DNA of 64,000 nt from Sparassis latifolia (lineage: Eukaryota; Basidiomycota; Agaricomycetes; Polyporales; Sparassidaceae). The stretch is from assembly GCA_018466975.1 (NCBI GenBank), contig JAENRS010000017.1, positions 62,001-126,000 on the forward strand, written 5' to 3'. A model generated the notes under the pieces. That model made no database searches, was not told the origin of the DNA, and saw only the letters and a list, made by a program, of their open reading frames with translations. Positions 43,495 through 55,410 of this stretch are shown one piece after another; position 1 is the stretch's first letter, and the number at the start of each line of letters is the position of its first letter. The position numbers were made by a program, and so were the translations under genes.

Positions 43495-46405
43495 ATGCTT
43501 CGCAGTCGGAGCCTCGTATCGACCCTCCTGCTAGCGTTCGCGGCGTTCGGAGTCCACGCACAGACGAATGAGGATTCGTCTTACACTCCGAATTATGTCA
43601 CTCTTTCCTCGCCTTCATGGCCGTCCGCCGCTTCGTGGAACGCACTGAACTCTTCTGTTGGCGGCAAGCTGTCTGCCCTGAGACCTTGGACCGCCGTGTG
43701 CTACGCCTCCGACCCTCTATTCGACGAGAGTGCCTGCCAGACTGTATTGTCCAACTACAGCTCTGACACCACTGTACGTACACTCCTCTTCTATTGTTTA
43801 AAATGACTAGTTATGTGGTCACACACCCTTTCATTCCTTTAAAATGACCAGTTCTGCGGTCACACAATCTACTTGTCTTCGCCGCGCTGGCTTCGGCGGT
43901 ATCTGTTCCGTATTGTGCATTTGTTAGCTTTTTGCTTCCGTGCGTCAGTCTTCAGAGGGTTTTGGTTCAGGCCTATGAGGTTCCGAGCCTGCTCGTTGAT
44001 TGGGCACGGGCCTTCTGCCCTCTGGGCGTTCTCCATGGAGTTTCCCTCACGGCACTAGGCACTAGCTTGCACCCCGGAAGTGGTGCGCTGAGGTGGTTGC
44101 TTTTGTACAGCTCTGAATTTTCTCGGTAATGCTTTTGTCGGTGGCTAAATTCTGTGCAGCGCGAAGCCCACGCCTCGGCGCTTCTCTGGGATAATTGGGA
44201 GACTTGTGGCTACGGTGACGGCTGCGGTCTGGACGTGTTGGATCCCAAGATTATGTACAACAAGACATGCGAACAGGGTTCGATCCCGCCCTACAGCGTT
44301 GAGGTATCAAACGCGCAGGAGATTATCGCGGTCGTCAACTGGGCGGTGCAAAATATGGTTAAGACAATCGTGAAGAATACGGGTGCGTGCCTTCTGCAAG
44401 TGTTTTGTGGATTTGTACTACCTTCGCTCTAAAGGACACGATTTTTTGGGGCGTAGCGCGGCGCCGTCCACGTTGCAAGTCTGGACACACTCGATGAATT
44501 CCATCACGTACGATGCTGCGTTCGTACCGCAGGGGTCCTCTTCTTCACCTGTTCCTGCGGTCACCATCGCTGCGGGTGCGCAAGTCGAGAATAGTATGTC
44601 CATCGATATCTTCTGAGTATTCCTGCTGACGCGTCGATTGTCCCTTTAGTATATGCCTTCCTTGAAGCGAACAACATCTCAGCCGTCCTGGGAGGCTGTT
44701 TGACGGTCGGTGCCGGTACGTACGTCCTGGCGTGAAAGTTTTAATCCGATCTGAACTTTCTGGATATCGCAGCTGGCGGATTTGTGCAGGGTGGAGGCCA
44801 CGGCCCGTAAGCAGTGGTATCCTCTCTGTGCGGCGTGTCCCAACTGATTGTTGATATAGAATGTCCCCGGCTTATGGACTTGCGGTGAGTTCAAGCATGC
44901 GGACGAGCGCGTCACTCTTGCACTGATTACATGCGACTAAGGCCGACAACGTGTTACAAGTTGAGGTGAGTTGAAACAATGTCTCCAGTTTGGGTGATAT
45001 TCACTACTCTTGAGTAGATTGTCACGGCGGATGGCACTATCCGTACGATCAACGTAGTCCAAAACTCCGATCTGTTCTGGGCGCTCCGCGGTGGCGGCGC
45101 AGGGACCTTCGGGATCGTCAGTATGTAACTCCAGGCTAATAGTGCGTCCGTCTGCTAAAGCACCTCTGCGCAAAAGCCTCCGTTACCCTTGCAGCGCACC
45201 CGCCCACGACTGTCTCGACGTCGCTCCTGACAGTCACCCCGGACCCTTCGCTGAACGCATCTGAGCTCGCCATCGGCTGGATCAACCTCACTGCGCAGTA
45301 CGCCAACGAGTGGAATGAAAACGGTCTCGCGATGACGAGCGTCGTCTCATCCACCCGTTATTACCTCGTTAGCCCCAACTCTGTACCTTTCATCGTTCTA
45401 TGTCTGACGCGTGCTCACAGAACCTGTACTGGCCCTCCGATTCCGCCCCGCTCTCCATGCTCTACCCCTTCTTCGAAGCCGCCCTTTCTAACTCAGCCTA
45501 CACCATCGACTCCAACACGACCGCCGATGCCGCCTTCTCCTCCTTCACAGCCGCAGTGATCCAATCGATTGGCCCCCTCTTCGATGCTTTCAACATCTAT
45601 GGTACAAACTCGCACATGGCGTCGCGCCTGGTTCCGTACACGTACTTGAGCAGTTCGAGCAGCTCGGGGCAGGTGGCGCAGGCGATCTGGGAAGGGCATC
45701 AAGTGCTGAACGGGCCGCTTACAGGCGGCGCAGCCGGAACGCCAGGCGAAGTGCCTGTTGTGATTCTGGGCGACATGCCCGCAGCGACGCGGGGCCAATC
45801 GGATGCGACAGGTGCGAACCCAGGGCTGTATGAGGCGACGTGGCATACGGTTTACGCAAGGTGCGCTTTAATGCTCGAGGTGTTTGCGTGATGGGCTGAG
45901 TGATGTGGCGTGCGTGCGTGTAGCGTGTGGTTCTCTGCGGCGACTGAGGCTACGATGGAGGCCGTCGTCGACGCTACCCATGCGGCGACGGGCCCCCTGA
46001 CGAAGCTCGGGATCACGACGTCGTACCAGAACGAAGGCGACGCGTATGAAACCGATTGGCAAAACGGTGCGTGCAGTCTCCGAATTACAGGATAGCCGTC
46101 TAAACATGCGTGCGGATCGCGTGCTACCCGTTGCAGCGTTCTTCGGCTCGAAATATGAGAAGTTGCTCTCCATCAAGCAAAAGTACGATCCTTCGAACTG
46201 TGCGTTTGTTCTTCCCCACATTGCCCGTTGTGTTGCCTGATACTGATGTCCGCTTTCTCCGTAGTTTTCAACACTTGGCAGGTAGGCATTCCTATCTGAA
46301 AATTTACCGTGAGTTATCAGTATACTAAGTTTTTCGCAGGGTGTTGGCTCCGTCGATAGTCTGGACGCGTGGCAGTGTTTCCACGCGGCCGCACCAGAGT
46401 CTTAG
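43495..46405 (+). CDS. Secreted FAD-linked oxidoreductase, berberine bridge enzyme-like, copy 2
   Basis: Tandem paralogue of the gene at 39,827 with the same 14-exon layout and no frame breaks. The signal peptide is [20 protein letters not shown]. Covalent-FAD His is in [10 protein letters not shown] (Tyr to Phe next to it compared with copy 1), the Cys in LGGCLTVG, and the end reads [14 protein letters not shown]. The acceptor before the His exon is AAAG instead of the GCAG of copy 1 (44,436). Changes cluster in the substrate half: [11 protein letters not shown] for [11 protein letters not shown], and [18 protein letters not shown] for [18 protein letters not shown], which may mean different substrate preference. 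Upstream 500 bp are duplicated too, so regulation may still be shared. Confidence 0.92.
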
Positions 46406-46782
46406 ATTGAGGATAGGCGTAGAGGAGTAATCATATTATTGAATTCGCTCGTTGCATACAAAAGCCACTACACCACACCGCGGACATACCGTAGTTACTT
46501 GGAATACTATCTTATTAGGAAGAGTCGAACCTGTGAATCTAGTCAGGAACAGCAGCGCTAAATGCAAAGTAGCGGCACCGGGCTCCGAAGCCGTAGTACG
46601 CACAACCCTCGGGCATCGGGCAATATCAGCATTCAGATATCCTAGGAACACCCAGCGTATCATCTAGCAGCTCATCTAGCCGCGAGAGAGCTAATTCACG
46701 TGGTAGTGGTCCATGCCCAGTGTTCAGCCCACCACAACCAGAAAAGACGGAGTGAAGAATCGACTCCAACGGTGTGCGTCCC
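46406..46782. other. Convergent 3' intergenic region
   Basis: End-to-end gap between oxidase copy 2 and the membrane protein gene. The first half is the duplicated downstream flank (matches 42,730-42,900). Nothing else seen. Confidence 0.5.
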
Positions 46783-48374
46783 TCAGTCCGCAGTGTACAT
46801 CGGCGGCAAGTCCAGTAAGGAATCATCCACGTCTGATGGCGCCACCCCGGGGGAGAATCGGAGGCCCGAGTCGATGTTAGGCGACCGCCGCATGGCAACC
46901 GGTGGCTGGGGCGGGTCAGGTATTCGCGAAGATGAGGCAACCTCATTGCCCTGTTTCGCAGGGCCAACGCCAGGATCATCTGGAGGTATACCCTCCAGGA
47001 ACTCTGCGGAGGGTGGTGGCACGTCTCTGGGGGTGGAAGACAGGGATGCGGACGCGAGCTCGGCGCTCGTGAATGGCATTATCGGCGCCGAATCGAGGGC
47101 GGGCAAGCGTAATGATATGCGACTCTGCGACGCGTCTGGGGTTTGCCATGCAAGCAGGGAGTTTCTGCGGGTTGCAGACCCGCCTTCAGCCTGAGCCATC
47201 TGGCTGCCTGATCCAGCAACAGTTCTCCCACTCAATGCATGTGCTGCGACAGATGGATTAGCGCATCTCGCGGGTCGAACTGCAATCATCGCGCGTACCG
47301 TCATCACCATCCGGCGCATTATAACCCAACGCCGGCGTCTTGTAGAAGTACTCGTCCGGGCACTCTGCTCTGCTCCGCTTATACATGAAAAAGAGAGCTG
47401 CGAGCACAAGCGCAAGCCCTACTACCCCACCCACAACACCCCCAATAATCGCACCTATTGGGGTCGACGATCCACGGGAGACGGCAGCAGCGGCAGTGCC
47501 GCTGGCTGCCGCGCTGCTGGACGATCCTTGGGAGTCAGTAGCTGTCACAGATAGCGAGCCAGCTGTTCGTCCACCGCCTATTGTCGTGTTCTGTCCACTC
47601 CCAGATGACGTGTACAAATGAGAGCTCGAAGGTTGCGATAACCCAGACGAGGGTTGCGACGATGAAGATTGCAATGAAGAAAATTGAAATGACGCAGAGC
47701 TCCCTTGTGACTGCGACGAGGGCTGCACTGAGGCAGGCGAGGATGGCGTGGATGGCGTGGATGAGGTCGGAGAGGGTGACGGAGAGGGTGATGAGGGTGA
47801 CGATGAGGGTGATGAGGGTGACGATGAGGGTGACGATGACGATGACGCTGACGCTGACGATGATGATGACGATGGCTGGCCGGAAGGAGAGTCCAGCATC
47901 GTGTATGAAATGTAATCCAGCATGTACTGGCAATTGGCACTGGCCTGGGTAACACTGATGACCAGCTCATGGGTGCCGTTCGAGAGGTACGTGTTCGCCC
48001 AGAAGGTCACAGTGTTGATGGCCTCGTTGACACTGGGCGCATTGATAGTCTCCAGTGTTGAGCCATCGACACTGTACGTCGAAACCGGTGGTGTGCAACC
48101 ATTCGGCGGATATACAGAACCATAAACAGCCACAGTTGTTCCTGTGTGCGACAGAGTGAGAACACACTTCAGCAGGATGACTTCTGGAGATAAACTCGCC
48201 GACGAATTGCAGCGATGCACCCGCTCCGGCTGATCTCGCGATGGCCAGCGACTCATCGTACGTCTCTACACCGGCGGTGTTGTCGAAATACCAAGAACCC
48301 GAGTAGTCAATCATTCCTGGGGTGGTATCGCCTAAGCCACCACTCCCAGAGTCGACTTTGACTAGACTTGACAT
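46783..48374 (-). CDS. Single-pass membrane protein with Ser-rich stalk and PPxY tail
   Basis: Type I-like surface protein of a kind frequent in basidiomycetes; function unknown. Exons 48200-48374, 47299-48141 and 46783-47243. The first intron (48,142-48,199) has a GC donor (GCGAGT) and the second is 47,244-47,298 with a CTAAT branch site. Layout: extracellular beta-sandwich-like domain (YSGSWYFDNT, TTVAVYGSVYP, YSVDGSTLETI, HELVISVTQ), a long Ser/Pro stalk (about 120 residues), one transmembrane helix (IGAIIGGVVGGVVGLALVLA), a basic stop-transfer KRSR, and a cytosolic tail ending LPPMYTAD, a PPxY motif that in other proteins binds WW-domain ubiquitin ligases. No clear signal peptide at the chosen start. 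Without the second intron the frame would stop after TREMR. Confidence 0.82.
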
Positions 48375-49322
48375 GTCGCGACATCAAAGAGGGAGGAAGT
48401 TCGACAGCAGTGGCGTTAGCATTATCAGTAATATATTAGCCGCCGGCGCATCAGGGCGTTGCTGTGATATATACAAGATAATCAGATGGCGTAGTAAATA
48501 TGCACGCGATATGTTTTTACCGTCCGATGTGCGAATCCAAGGGTCGACCGTCGAACGTTTTGGAGCATCCGGGACTGGGGCCAGTTTGCGCAGGAGACGC
48601 CTGCCCGGAGGACGTGCCGGCGGTAGCATGGCGTGACACAGAAGGTGATTGGTGACCGATCGCGTCCCATCACGTGCAAGCCTGGGCTGGGCCGCGCGTG
48701 CACTCTACGCGCACTTTTCAATGCAACACTTTTACAGCTCAAGTTGCCGACACTCGCGTGTACCTCGGTGCTCTGCCTACTCGAAGACGTCCTGGTAATT
48801 TCTAGGATTGCCGGATTGGCATTGGGGCCTAAGACGTCATTGAGCGCGCGCTCCCAGGATCCAAACGTCCCTTCCGACTACATGTGTACGCTCATTTAAG
48901 TTCCTCATGGGAACAGCGCCGTTTGGCGTAGCGAATGACCCGGTGGGAAGTTTCATTCGACGACGTACTTCTCACACAAGTCATCCAGCTCCGTGTTGAA
49001 CTGTTCCTACCTACTAGATATTCAGGTCACCACAGATCCTGAAACTCCGTCAGTGGATATCACTCTTTCTTATGTCGTTCGCTCTGCATATCTGAAAACG
49101 TCTGAATATACGTAGGTACCCTGATTCGGGCGCCGACTCAAATACTTGATACACGCTCATAGTATAACATCAAGAATTACGATCTCTTGCAGTTCTGAAG
49201 ATCTACTCGAGGATACACAATGCCAGCAGTCCGCTGTAGGGCATGTAAGAGGGATATCTGGGATCGATTTATGTAAGCCTTCGCCACGCTACATGTACTT
49301 AATGGGCTCCGATCACGACGCG
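48375..49322. other. Intergenic region, nothing recognised
   Basis: Between a minus-strand and a plus-strand gene, so probably promoters for both. No domain-bearing frame, repeat or RNA gene seen. Confidence 0.45.
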
Positions 49323-50436
49323 ATGCTCGACCCGCATCTTCAACTGTCTCTGCACATGGGCCCCGAAGCATGTGTCATAGACTTGCTCCCTAACGAGCTG
49401 CTGCTCATGGTCAAGGAGTATGCCCCGATTTCAGACTTGATGACGCACGTGTGCTTCTGTCGAGCACATCCACGCATCGCGGTACTGTACGGGTCATCCG
49501 AGGAGCAGGAGGAGCAGGAGGAGTTCTGGCAGCGCTCGTGCTGGTTCGCGGAACTGGGCCTCTATGATCCCGAAACACCGGAAACCGTGTCGTGGAAGGA
49601 GATCGCATTTAACGCAATATCTCTTGATGGTGATTGTCAAGTAAAAAATTGTGGCTGGAGCAGGACGGTAAGCAAAGCTTTCTAACTCTCATCACTTGCA
49701 CATGATCATGGGACTTGTCTGCAGCGAAGTGCATGCAAGACGGCTTGGAAGTTAAGCCGTAATGCACCGAAGAAGTGACAGCATATCCATACCTGAGAGT
49801 GCCTGATTCCATGGTTCAAAATTCATTTCTCTTCAGCAACATCCTGTCCTGCCCACCTTCGGGGGACTTATCGCGTGTCTGTATCCAGCCGGACATCCGC
49901 CAGACGAACGGCAGGCTGGCGTACGATGATCTTCGCAACCATCGCAGGGTGCAGCTTTTTCATCTTCCCTCCAATCCGGCGAATACGGTTTGGGACTCTC
50001 GTTGGTGTTGAAATACCCGACATCTTTTGATCCACCGGGATCACAATATCGGATATTGTGAATGCACTTATCAAAAGGTGAGTACTACATAGGATACAGT
50101 TCATATGAGTGTTCGGTGACATGACTCGCATTCTAGCGTGGACGACGATCTGAAGGTGTCCGATGTCGCGAGTTTCCTGGGTGAAGAGCTTAAATACTTT
50201 TCCGAATCCACTGTGATGCCGAACTGGAGTATTACAAGGGCCTTCTCTAGATTCAAGACACTGCGAGGGTTATTGTCCATCTTGTGCGTAGTGATGTTCC
50301 AATGATCGGCGGTTCATTTGAATGGCGACTTATCCCTCGCAGCCCCATAGAGACGGTGGAATTCGACGAGGATAGTGATGATGGGCCTATTTTCCTTGTC
50401 GCGCTCTATCCAGGATGTCTGCGAGGAGGGTGTTGA
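49323..50436 (+). pseudogene. F-box-like copy F, broken in exon 2
   Basis: Exon 1 is well preserved: VIDLLPNELLLMVKEYAPIS, MTHVCFCRAHPRIAVLYGSS, with a 3-fold EEQ expansion, and LGLYDPETPETVSWKEIAF. After the donor at 49,671 the exon-2 part (49,726-50,085) matches the family only by changing frames (FIFPPIRRI, GVEIPDIF, TGITISDIV) and has an in-frame TGA near 50,030. Exon 3 (DDDLKVSDVASFLGEEL, MPNWSITRAF) and exon 4 (GPIFLVALYP) are clean. So the gene is recently disabled or mis-sequenced in one exon. A start at 49,357 is also possible. Confidence 0.65.
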
Positions 50437-50904
50437 TAAATTTTCTGGTGGCCTTTGGTGGCCGTAGAATCGGCGTAAGCGGAAGTTAGTGCGGGATGGT
50501 ATGGTAGACACTTTCGTTCAGTTGGAAACGTTGGCTTAAGACCATGCTTACTACTTCTCATCCATGATGGCTCAATAGGTTTGGATTACTACTTTATGGC
50601 TTCAACGTCGCGATTTCTCGTATGTTTAGAAGGGCCTGCACACTTGATCAGAATCCGTGGTCGTTTTATCCGCGGTGCCCTCTGGCATGTCGACAGCTGC
50701 AGCGCTGAATATTGAATATTCGCACTGAAAGTCTCTGACCACTTCAACTGCCTTGTATGTACCAAGCACGCCCAAAGGGAGCCCAGCACCTCCACGGAGC
50801 GTTGTTACACCCAGGTCAGCTGGGGCAGGCGTGAGGCCCTGAGGTACTACGCCTTATCGTGTACATTGCGAGTATTGGACCAAATTCGTGTCCCCACGGC
50901 TTGT
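50437..50904. other. Spacer between F-box-like copies
   Basis: No gene or repeat recognised. Confidence 0.4.
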
Positions 50905-51105
50905 CTACGAAGGCTATTCGAATGTCGCCGGCCGACTGATATCTTCATGAAAGCAGAAATCCCCAAGCACGACTTCCGCTCGCATGTGTGCTTCTACAAC
51001 GTACATCCATTTATCGCTGCTCTATACTACTCGGAGAAGCAGATGCGCTTCTGGCTGGGATACACCTATAAAGTGGGTTTCAACGACAGGCACTTTATGC
51101 CGTGA
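50905..51105 (+). pseudogene. F-box-like fragment, copy G
   Basis: Reads CRRPTDIFMKAEIPKHDF, RSHVCFYNVHPFIAALYY and MRFWLGYTYKVGF before a stop at 51,103; this corresponds to the first two thirds of exon 1 of the family. Nothing matching exons 2-4 follows. Truncated relic in tandem with copy F. Confidence 0.65.
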
Positions 51106-51341
51106 TGTTACCCGCTATATATCTCCAGTACCGGTGCTACATGTTACGCAGTCATCCACATCGCAAGAAAGTCGTTCCAAAAGTTTCGATAATAAACAAA
51201 TTCAGGTCGTAATACTCCGCATCTGGTCATACAGCCCCCCGGCCCACTCAAGTCCTCGCATAACCCACCGCGCAGCAGCGCAGTGAAGTGAGCGCTTCTT
51301 GAATATGAGCCCTGTGGCCCCGCTGGGGCCACAGGCCAGTG

Positions 51342-54032
51342 TTATTGAGCGGATGGGAAGTGAACCGATTTCGGAGACCTCATGCCAGAGGCCACTTCCC
51401 GTTCTTGAGGTGTGGAGCTGTCACTTTCAGCCTGAGGGCGGACGGTCCTGATGCTGGCAGGCGAGCTCATCTCGGACGGCTGGGGCTCATCGCCGTCGTT
51501 GTAAGCAGCTTCGTCCATAGCGCTGGGATTCTGTCCTTCCTCGTCATCAGAGGGGAAGCGGACCGCCTTCTGCCGTAGATCAGGCTCGACAGCTTCGACG
51601 AGCCCTGTCCCTGCAGCATCGCCGACATCGAGGGCGTCCTTCCGTTCTGCCTAATCAATAAGTGTGCATGAATTACGGCACCATAACCACAGTTGCATCA
51701 AACACACACCTTGCTAGTGCTGGCCGAAGCGGCAGCGTCCTCCTGGAATTGTTTGGACATACCTTCGCCCGCCTCAGTCGCTGAGGGATCGTCCACCACT
51801 GTCGTATTCAAGCTGGCGGTCTCGTGGTGGATAACGGCAGAATGAGCCTTCCCGTCGATCGACCTAGTACCGCTCTCTGTCCCCTGCTCAAGATCGCCGT
51901 GAGAAGGCGCGTCTGTGCCAGACAGATCTGGTCCTGGGGCGCGACGTGCCCAGAGCAGCCAGTCAGGGGCAGTGGGTCCACGAGACGTCCATGTGCGAGA
52001 AATGGAGACCGTACGGGAGTGTACGCTCTTCCCGAACGAGAAGAACGGAATAGATAGACCATCTACGCAGCGTCAAGAACATGGGATAGCTGATGTAAAA
52101 AGAGCTCGTACGAATGATGATAGAACCCAGCACTATGAACGAGACAATCGTCTGTAGAGTTGCAGCGAGCAGTTGCGCCTGTCCTTGGGGTGGTGACTCT
52201 GGCTCAGGTAATCTTAATACAGCCAAAGTGGAAATGAACACGGCTCCGACGCCCATCTACACAAAATTGAGCTTCATGGCACCAACAGAAGAGGACAAAC
52301 TTACAGGTCCTGAAAGATGCCATGAGAATGGGAGTCATGCACGCATTAATGCAGGACGCACCGAAATGGCCGGAAAACAGAGCTTCACGCCAAGTATTAA
52401 TCTCGGGGATCCATTTGAACAGGAGTAGAAGGGGAGGGATACGACGAATGAGCAAAACCACGATCAACAAGACCACGAGGCGCCACGGAGTGATGCCGAG
52501 CTCGGGGGAGTTGAATGATTTGAAGGGCAACCACGCTCCGATATACACAAAGCAGGCGCAGTTGAGGATCAGGTCGATCACGGATGCGAATGACTCGTTT
52601 TCTGTTGCTTCGTTGAAGTGACCATCCCAACTAATGGCAGTGCCTACGTTCTCATATGTCAGTATGCGTGACAGATGAGTAACTATGTAGACAAGCCTGC
52701 TGCAAATGCCGCTAGGAGGTCGTCACTGCCGATGGTGCTGGCAATCCCGATGGTAAGGAGCGTTAAGGCTAGATACTGGGCAACATATGATTCGCGATCA
52801 ATGAAACCCTTGCGGGATGACAGCTTCATCAGGTAACAGAACAGGGCACCTGAAGAGTGATAAATATCAGCATGAGTTTATGTGTAGTCGATCATTTTGC
52901 TTTCCTAGGAAGGCACCAAGGACCACACCTAGTATGACTTGGTCTGCGAAGATCCAACATCAGATAAGTAGATACGTGACAGAACGAATGGCATACACAA
53001 CCAGCCCACTAGGAACCACTTTCCTACGGCGACACGAACGGAGGATTCGACCGTGAGATAGATTGAGATGCTCAGGAATGGATAAGCAAGACCATCATTA
53101 GCAGCAGACTCGGCCGAGAGAATGCGGCGCAAATTAGAGGGGACGTGTTTCAAAGCGAATTTGCCACCTAATAAAGTTTCAGACCTCTGGGTTTAGCAAC
53201 GATTCGGAAACACATACCAACGATGGCAGCGCAAATGATGGGATCGGTAGGAGTCAGACAGGCAGAAATGACGAGCGCGGATATGTAGTTGAATCGAGGG
53301 AATAAGGCAATAATGACGGCTATTAAAGGACATCAGAGCCTTATCAGAATTCCGTTTTACAATTTTTCATAGGAAACAAAGCAAACCAGCGACAGTGACC
53401 CAGCCAAATGCCATAGTAGGCACAACCATTATGAGCAAACCCTTCGCATGGTCCGCCATGTACGACTTCGGCAGCTCGACTCCAATTGCGAATAGTCCCA
53501 TGGCGAGGACAACACGCATCACTTCTAGAGTTATGGTATTTGTATGCGCTCCCCATGATCGCGGGTCGAAGATGCCTAAGGCGTATGGACCGATGATCAC
53601 GCCAAAGGCCGTACCGAGGACGACTTCATTGATGTACAGCTAATGCAAATGACAGGTTAGATCGGACCGCAGCCTACTCTGTACCTTAACATAGATTACT
53701 CACCTTCTCCTTGACAAGTAACGATACCAGACTGAACTGAATAGCCCATGATGTTAGTACGAGGTCACAGCAGCGGCATATATGCGAGTGAATGGCATGA
53801 CGCCAACCGTGAATCTGCTTCAATTGCATGGACGCACTGACGAAGCTCAGACAAGATCTTAGTGCCACGCATCTACTCGCATCGTAACCTCGATACAATA
53901 ACGACACATACCACGACGGTGAAACCACCGAGCACGATGTATGCCCAGCCCGGATCGGAGACCTGAGAGGGGAGTGGGTGAAATCAACAAGGAACCAAAG
54001 GGCGCACGGACTTGCAACAAGTGTAACACCAT
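51342..54032 (-). CDS. nha1: Plasma-membrane Na+/H+ antiporter (NHA1/SOD2 type)
   Basis: Monovalent cation/proton antiporter that exports Na+ or K+ at the plasma membrane. Start at 54,030-54,032 (MVLHLLQ, as in the family), TAA at 51,342-51,344. First exons 54012-54032, 53912-53962, 53704-53736, and from 53640; about ten exons in total. Motifs: LVKEK-LYINEVVLG, IIGPYALGIFDPRSWG, AIGVELPKSYM, SACLTPTDPI (the TDP Asp is functionally important in the family), HVPSNLRRILSAESAANDGL (the ND pair), GSDDLLAAFAAG, RRIPPLLLLFKWIPEINTW, FSGHFGPMGVGAVFIS. The cytosolic tail is long, Ser/Asp-rich, and ends KSVHFPSAQ, like other basidiomycete members. The donor of the intron near 53,395 (GTTTGC) is weak and should be confirmed. 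Confidence 0.88.
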
Positions 54033-54172
54033 TTTGCAACAGTGTTTCAATCTTTAAGAATTAAACGCAGAGGGCGGGACTGAGACGTTCAGTGTGGGGA
54101 CGTTTCTGTTGGTTCTCAACCGCCGGCACTTGTTATAGCTTTGAACGAGACCAGATGATCACATGATACATC

Positions 54173-54976
54173 CTCGAAGTCTAGACAGCACTGTCACAGG
54201 ACGCATAACTCCTTTTTTCCCGAGGAAATAACTTGGAAAAATGCGTGGAAATCAACAAAGTTATACTGCGGGAAAAACATGAGGAAAAAACGTGTAAAAG
54301 AACAAAGCATTTCCGCAGTTTTTCCACTGGAAATAAGTTGGTCGCCAAATATGGTAGTTTTGTCCGGGTTTTGGCACACAAGGCACATTCCACCTTTTTT
54401 CCTGGAGAAAAACCTGGGGAAAACAACAAAGTAAGTCTCTGGGAAATATCCGGGAAAAACTGTGAGAAAACAATAGTGTAAATCCTGGGGAAAAACGGTG
54501 ACCCAGAAAAAGCAACAGATTTCTCGGAGAAAAAACCTTTGTTTCCAAATCGGGATTTCCGCAAGAGGTATGTGGTGGGAGCTTGCGGAAATCCCAATTT
54601 GGAAACAAAGGTTTTTTCTCCGAGAAATCTGTTGCTTTTTCTGGGTCACCGTTTTTCCCCAGGATTTACACTATTGTTTTCTCACAGTTTTTCCCGGATA
54701 TTTCCCAGAGACTTACTTTGTTGTTTTCCCCAGGTTTTTCTCCAGGGAAAAAGGTGGAATGTGCCTTGTGGCATGTCCTGGCATGTCCAGTTGCCTGATA
54801 TGGTAGGCAACTTCCAAGGGAAAAACCGTGAGAATGTTTTGTTCTTTTCTCACTTTTTTCTCGAGGTTTTTCTCTGAAAATATATTATTGATTTCCATGC
54901 TTTTTGCCAGGTTATTTCCAATGGATAAAAGTGGTAATGCTTCCTGTGATGTACACGACCAGGAGCGTCCTTCGAG
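54173..54976. repeat. 804-bp foldback (long inverted repeat) element 1
   Basis: Inner arms 54,377-54,565 and 54,582-54,770 are both 189 bp, complementary with about two mismatches, around a 16-nt loop. Outer arms match less well to CTCGAAG (54,173) and CTTCGAG (54,970). The whole is made of GGAAAAAC/GTTTTTCC-rich words. The apparent open frames on both strands are mirror images of each other and are not genes. It would fold into a very stable hairpin if transcribed. Confidence 0.93.
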
Positions 54977-55410
54977 TAAGCTTTCGCCCACCTTTTATAT
55001 TAATTCGACATATCGCCAATTGCGAAGACACCAAGCCTGCAGCTGGAAGTAGAACCAACATGGGTCAGCGCCGCAGATCCCTGAGTGGTACAGATACTCA
55101 GTGCAGCCCATAGAGTGCCCTCACTGTCTACAATGAGGCTATCCATGACCAGACCTAGAACATCGTCTCATCAGCAGGAACATAATGCGTAACATCCTGC
55201 GAATCCGACCAATAGTCACTACGTTCTTCACACGAGGCGTGTCGTCGGCCCACTTCTCAAAGTTCTCAAGCAGATATATTATTCCTTGCCTTGGACTCCA
55301 GGTAGAACGTGTCGTTAGTGCAGCTCCTCGTGATGCCGCTTCCAGTGGCTAAGGCGTGTGCAGCGATCTTACAGTCCTCATCCATATGGCAATAAACGAC
55401 CGTCAACGTT
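54977..55410. other. Spacer with possible gene relic on minus strand
   Basis: The minus strand reads MAVTLTVVYCHMDEDCKIAA from 55,414 with a stop after about 48 codons, then ENFEKWADDTPRVKNVVT in a later frame. This looks coding-like, but I recognise no family and frames are broken. Confidence 0.3.

Larger units (their letters stand above)
39370..46600 (+). repeat. Tandem segmental duplication of an FAD-oxidase gene (two units)
   Basis: Unit 1 about 39,370-42,900 and unit 2 about 43,065-46,600, head to tail. Similarity covers about 450 bp upstream, all 14 exons, all introns including the 379-nt first intron, and about 170 bp downstream. Differences are scattered base changes and small gaps, and both frames stay open, unlike the copies in the left part of the window. 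Confidence 0.92.

Noticed and set aside
47700..47880. Tandem GATGAGGGTGA repeat as a possible regulatory or CRISPR-like array
   Set aside because: It encodes the Ser/Pro stalk of the membrane protein in frame; ordinary coding low complexity.
47535..47970. Frames of His/Arg or Ile/Val repeats on the minus strand
   Set aside because: Alternate-frame translations of the Ser-rich stalk.
54194..54806. Pair of similar open frames on opposite strands (MTQKKQQISRRK...)
   Set aside because: They are the two arms of the foldback element read from each side, not a duplicated gene.
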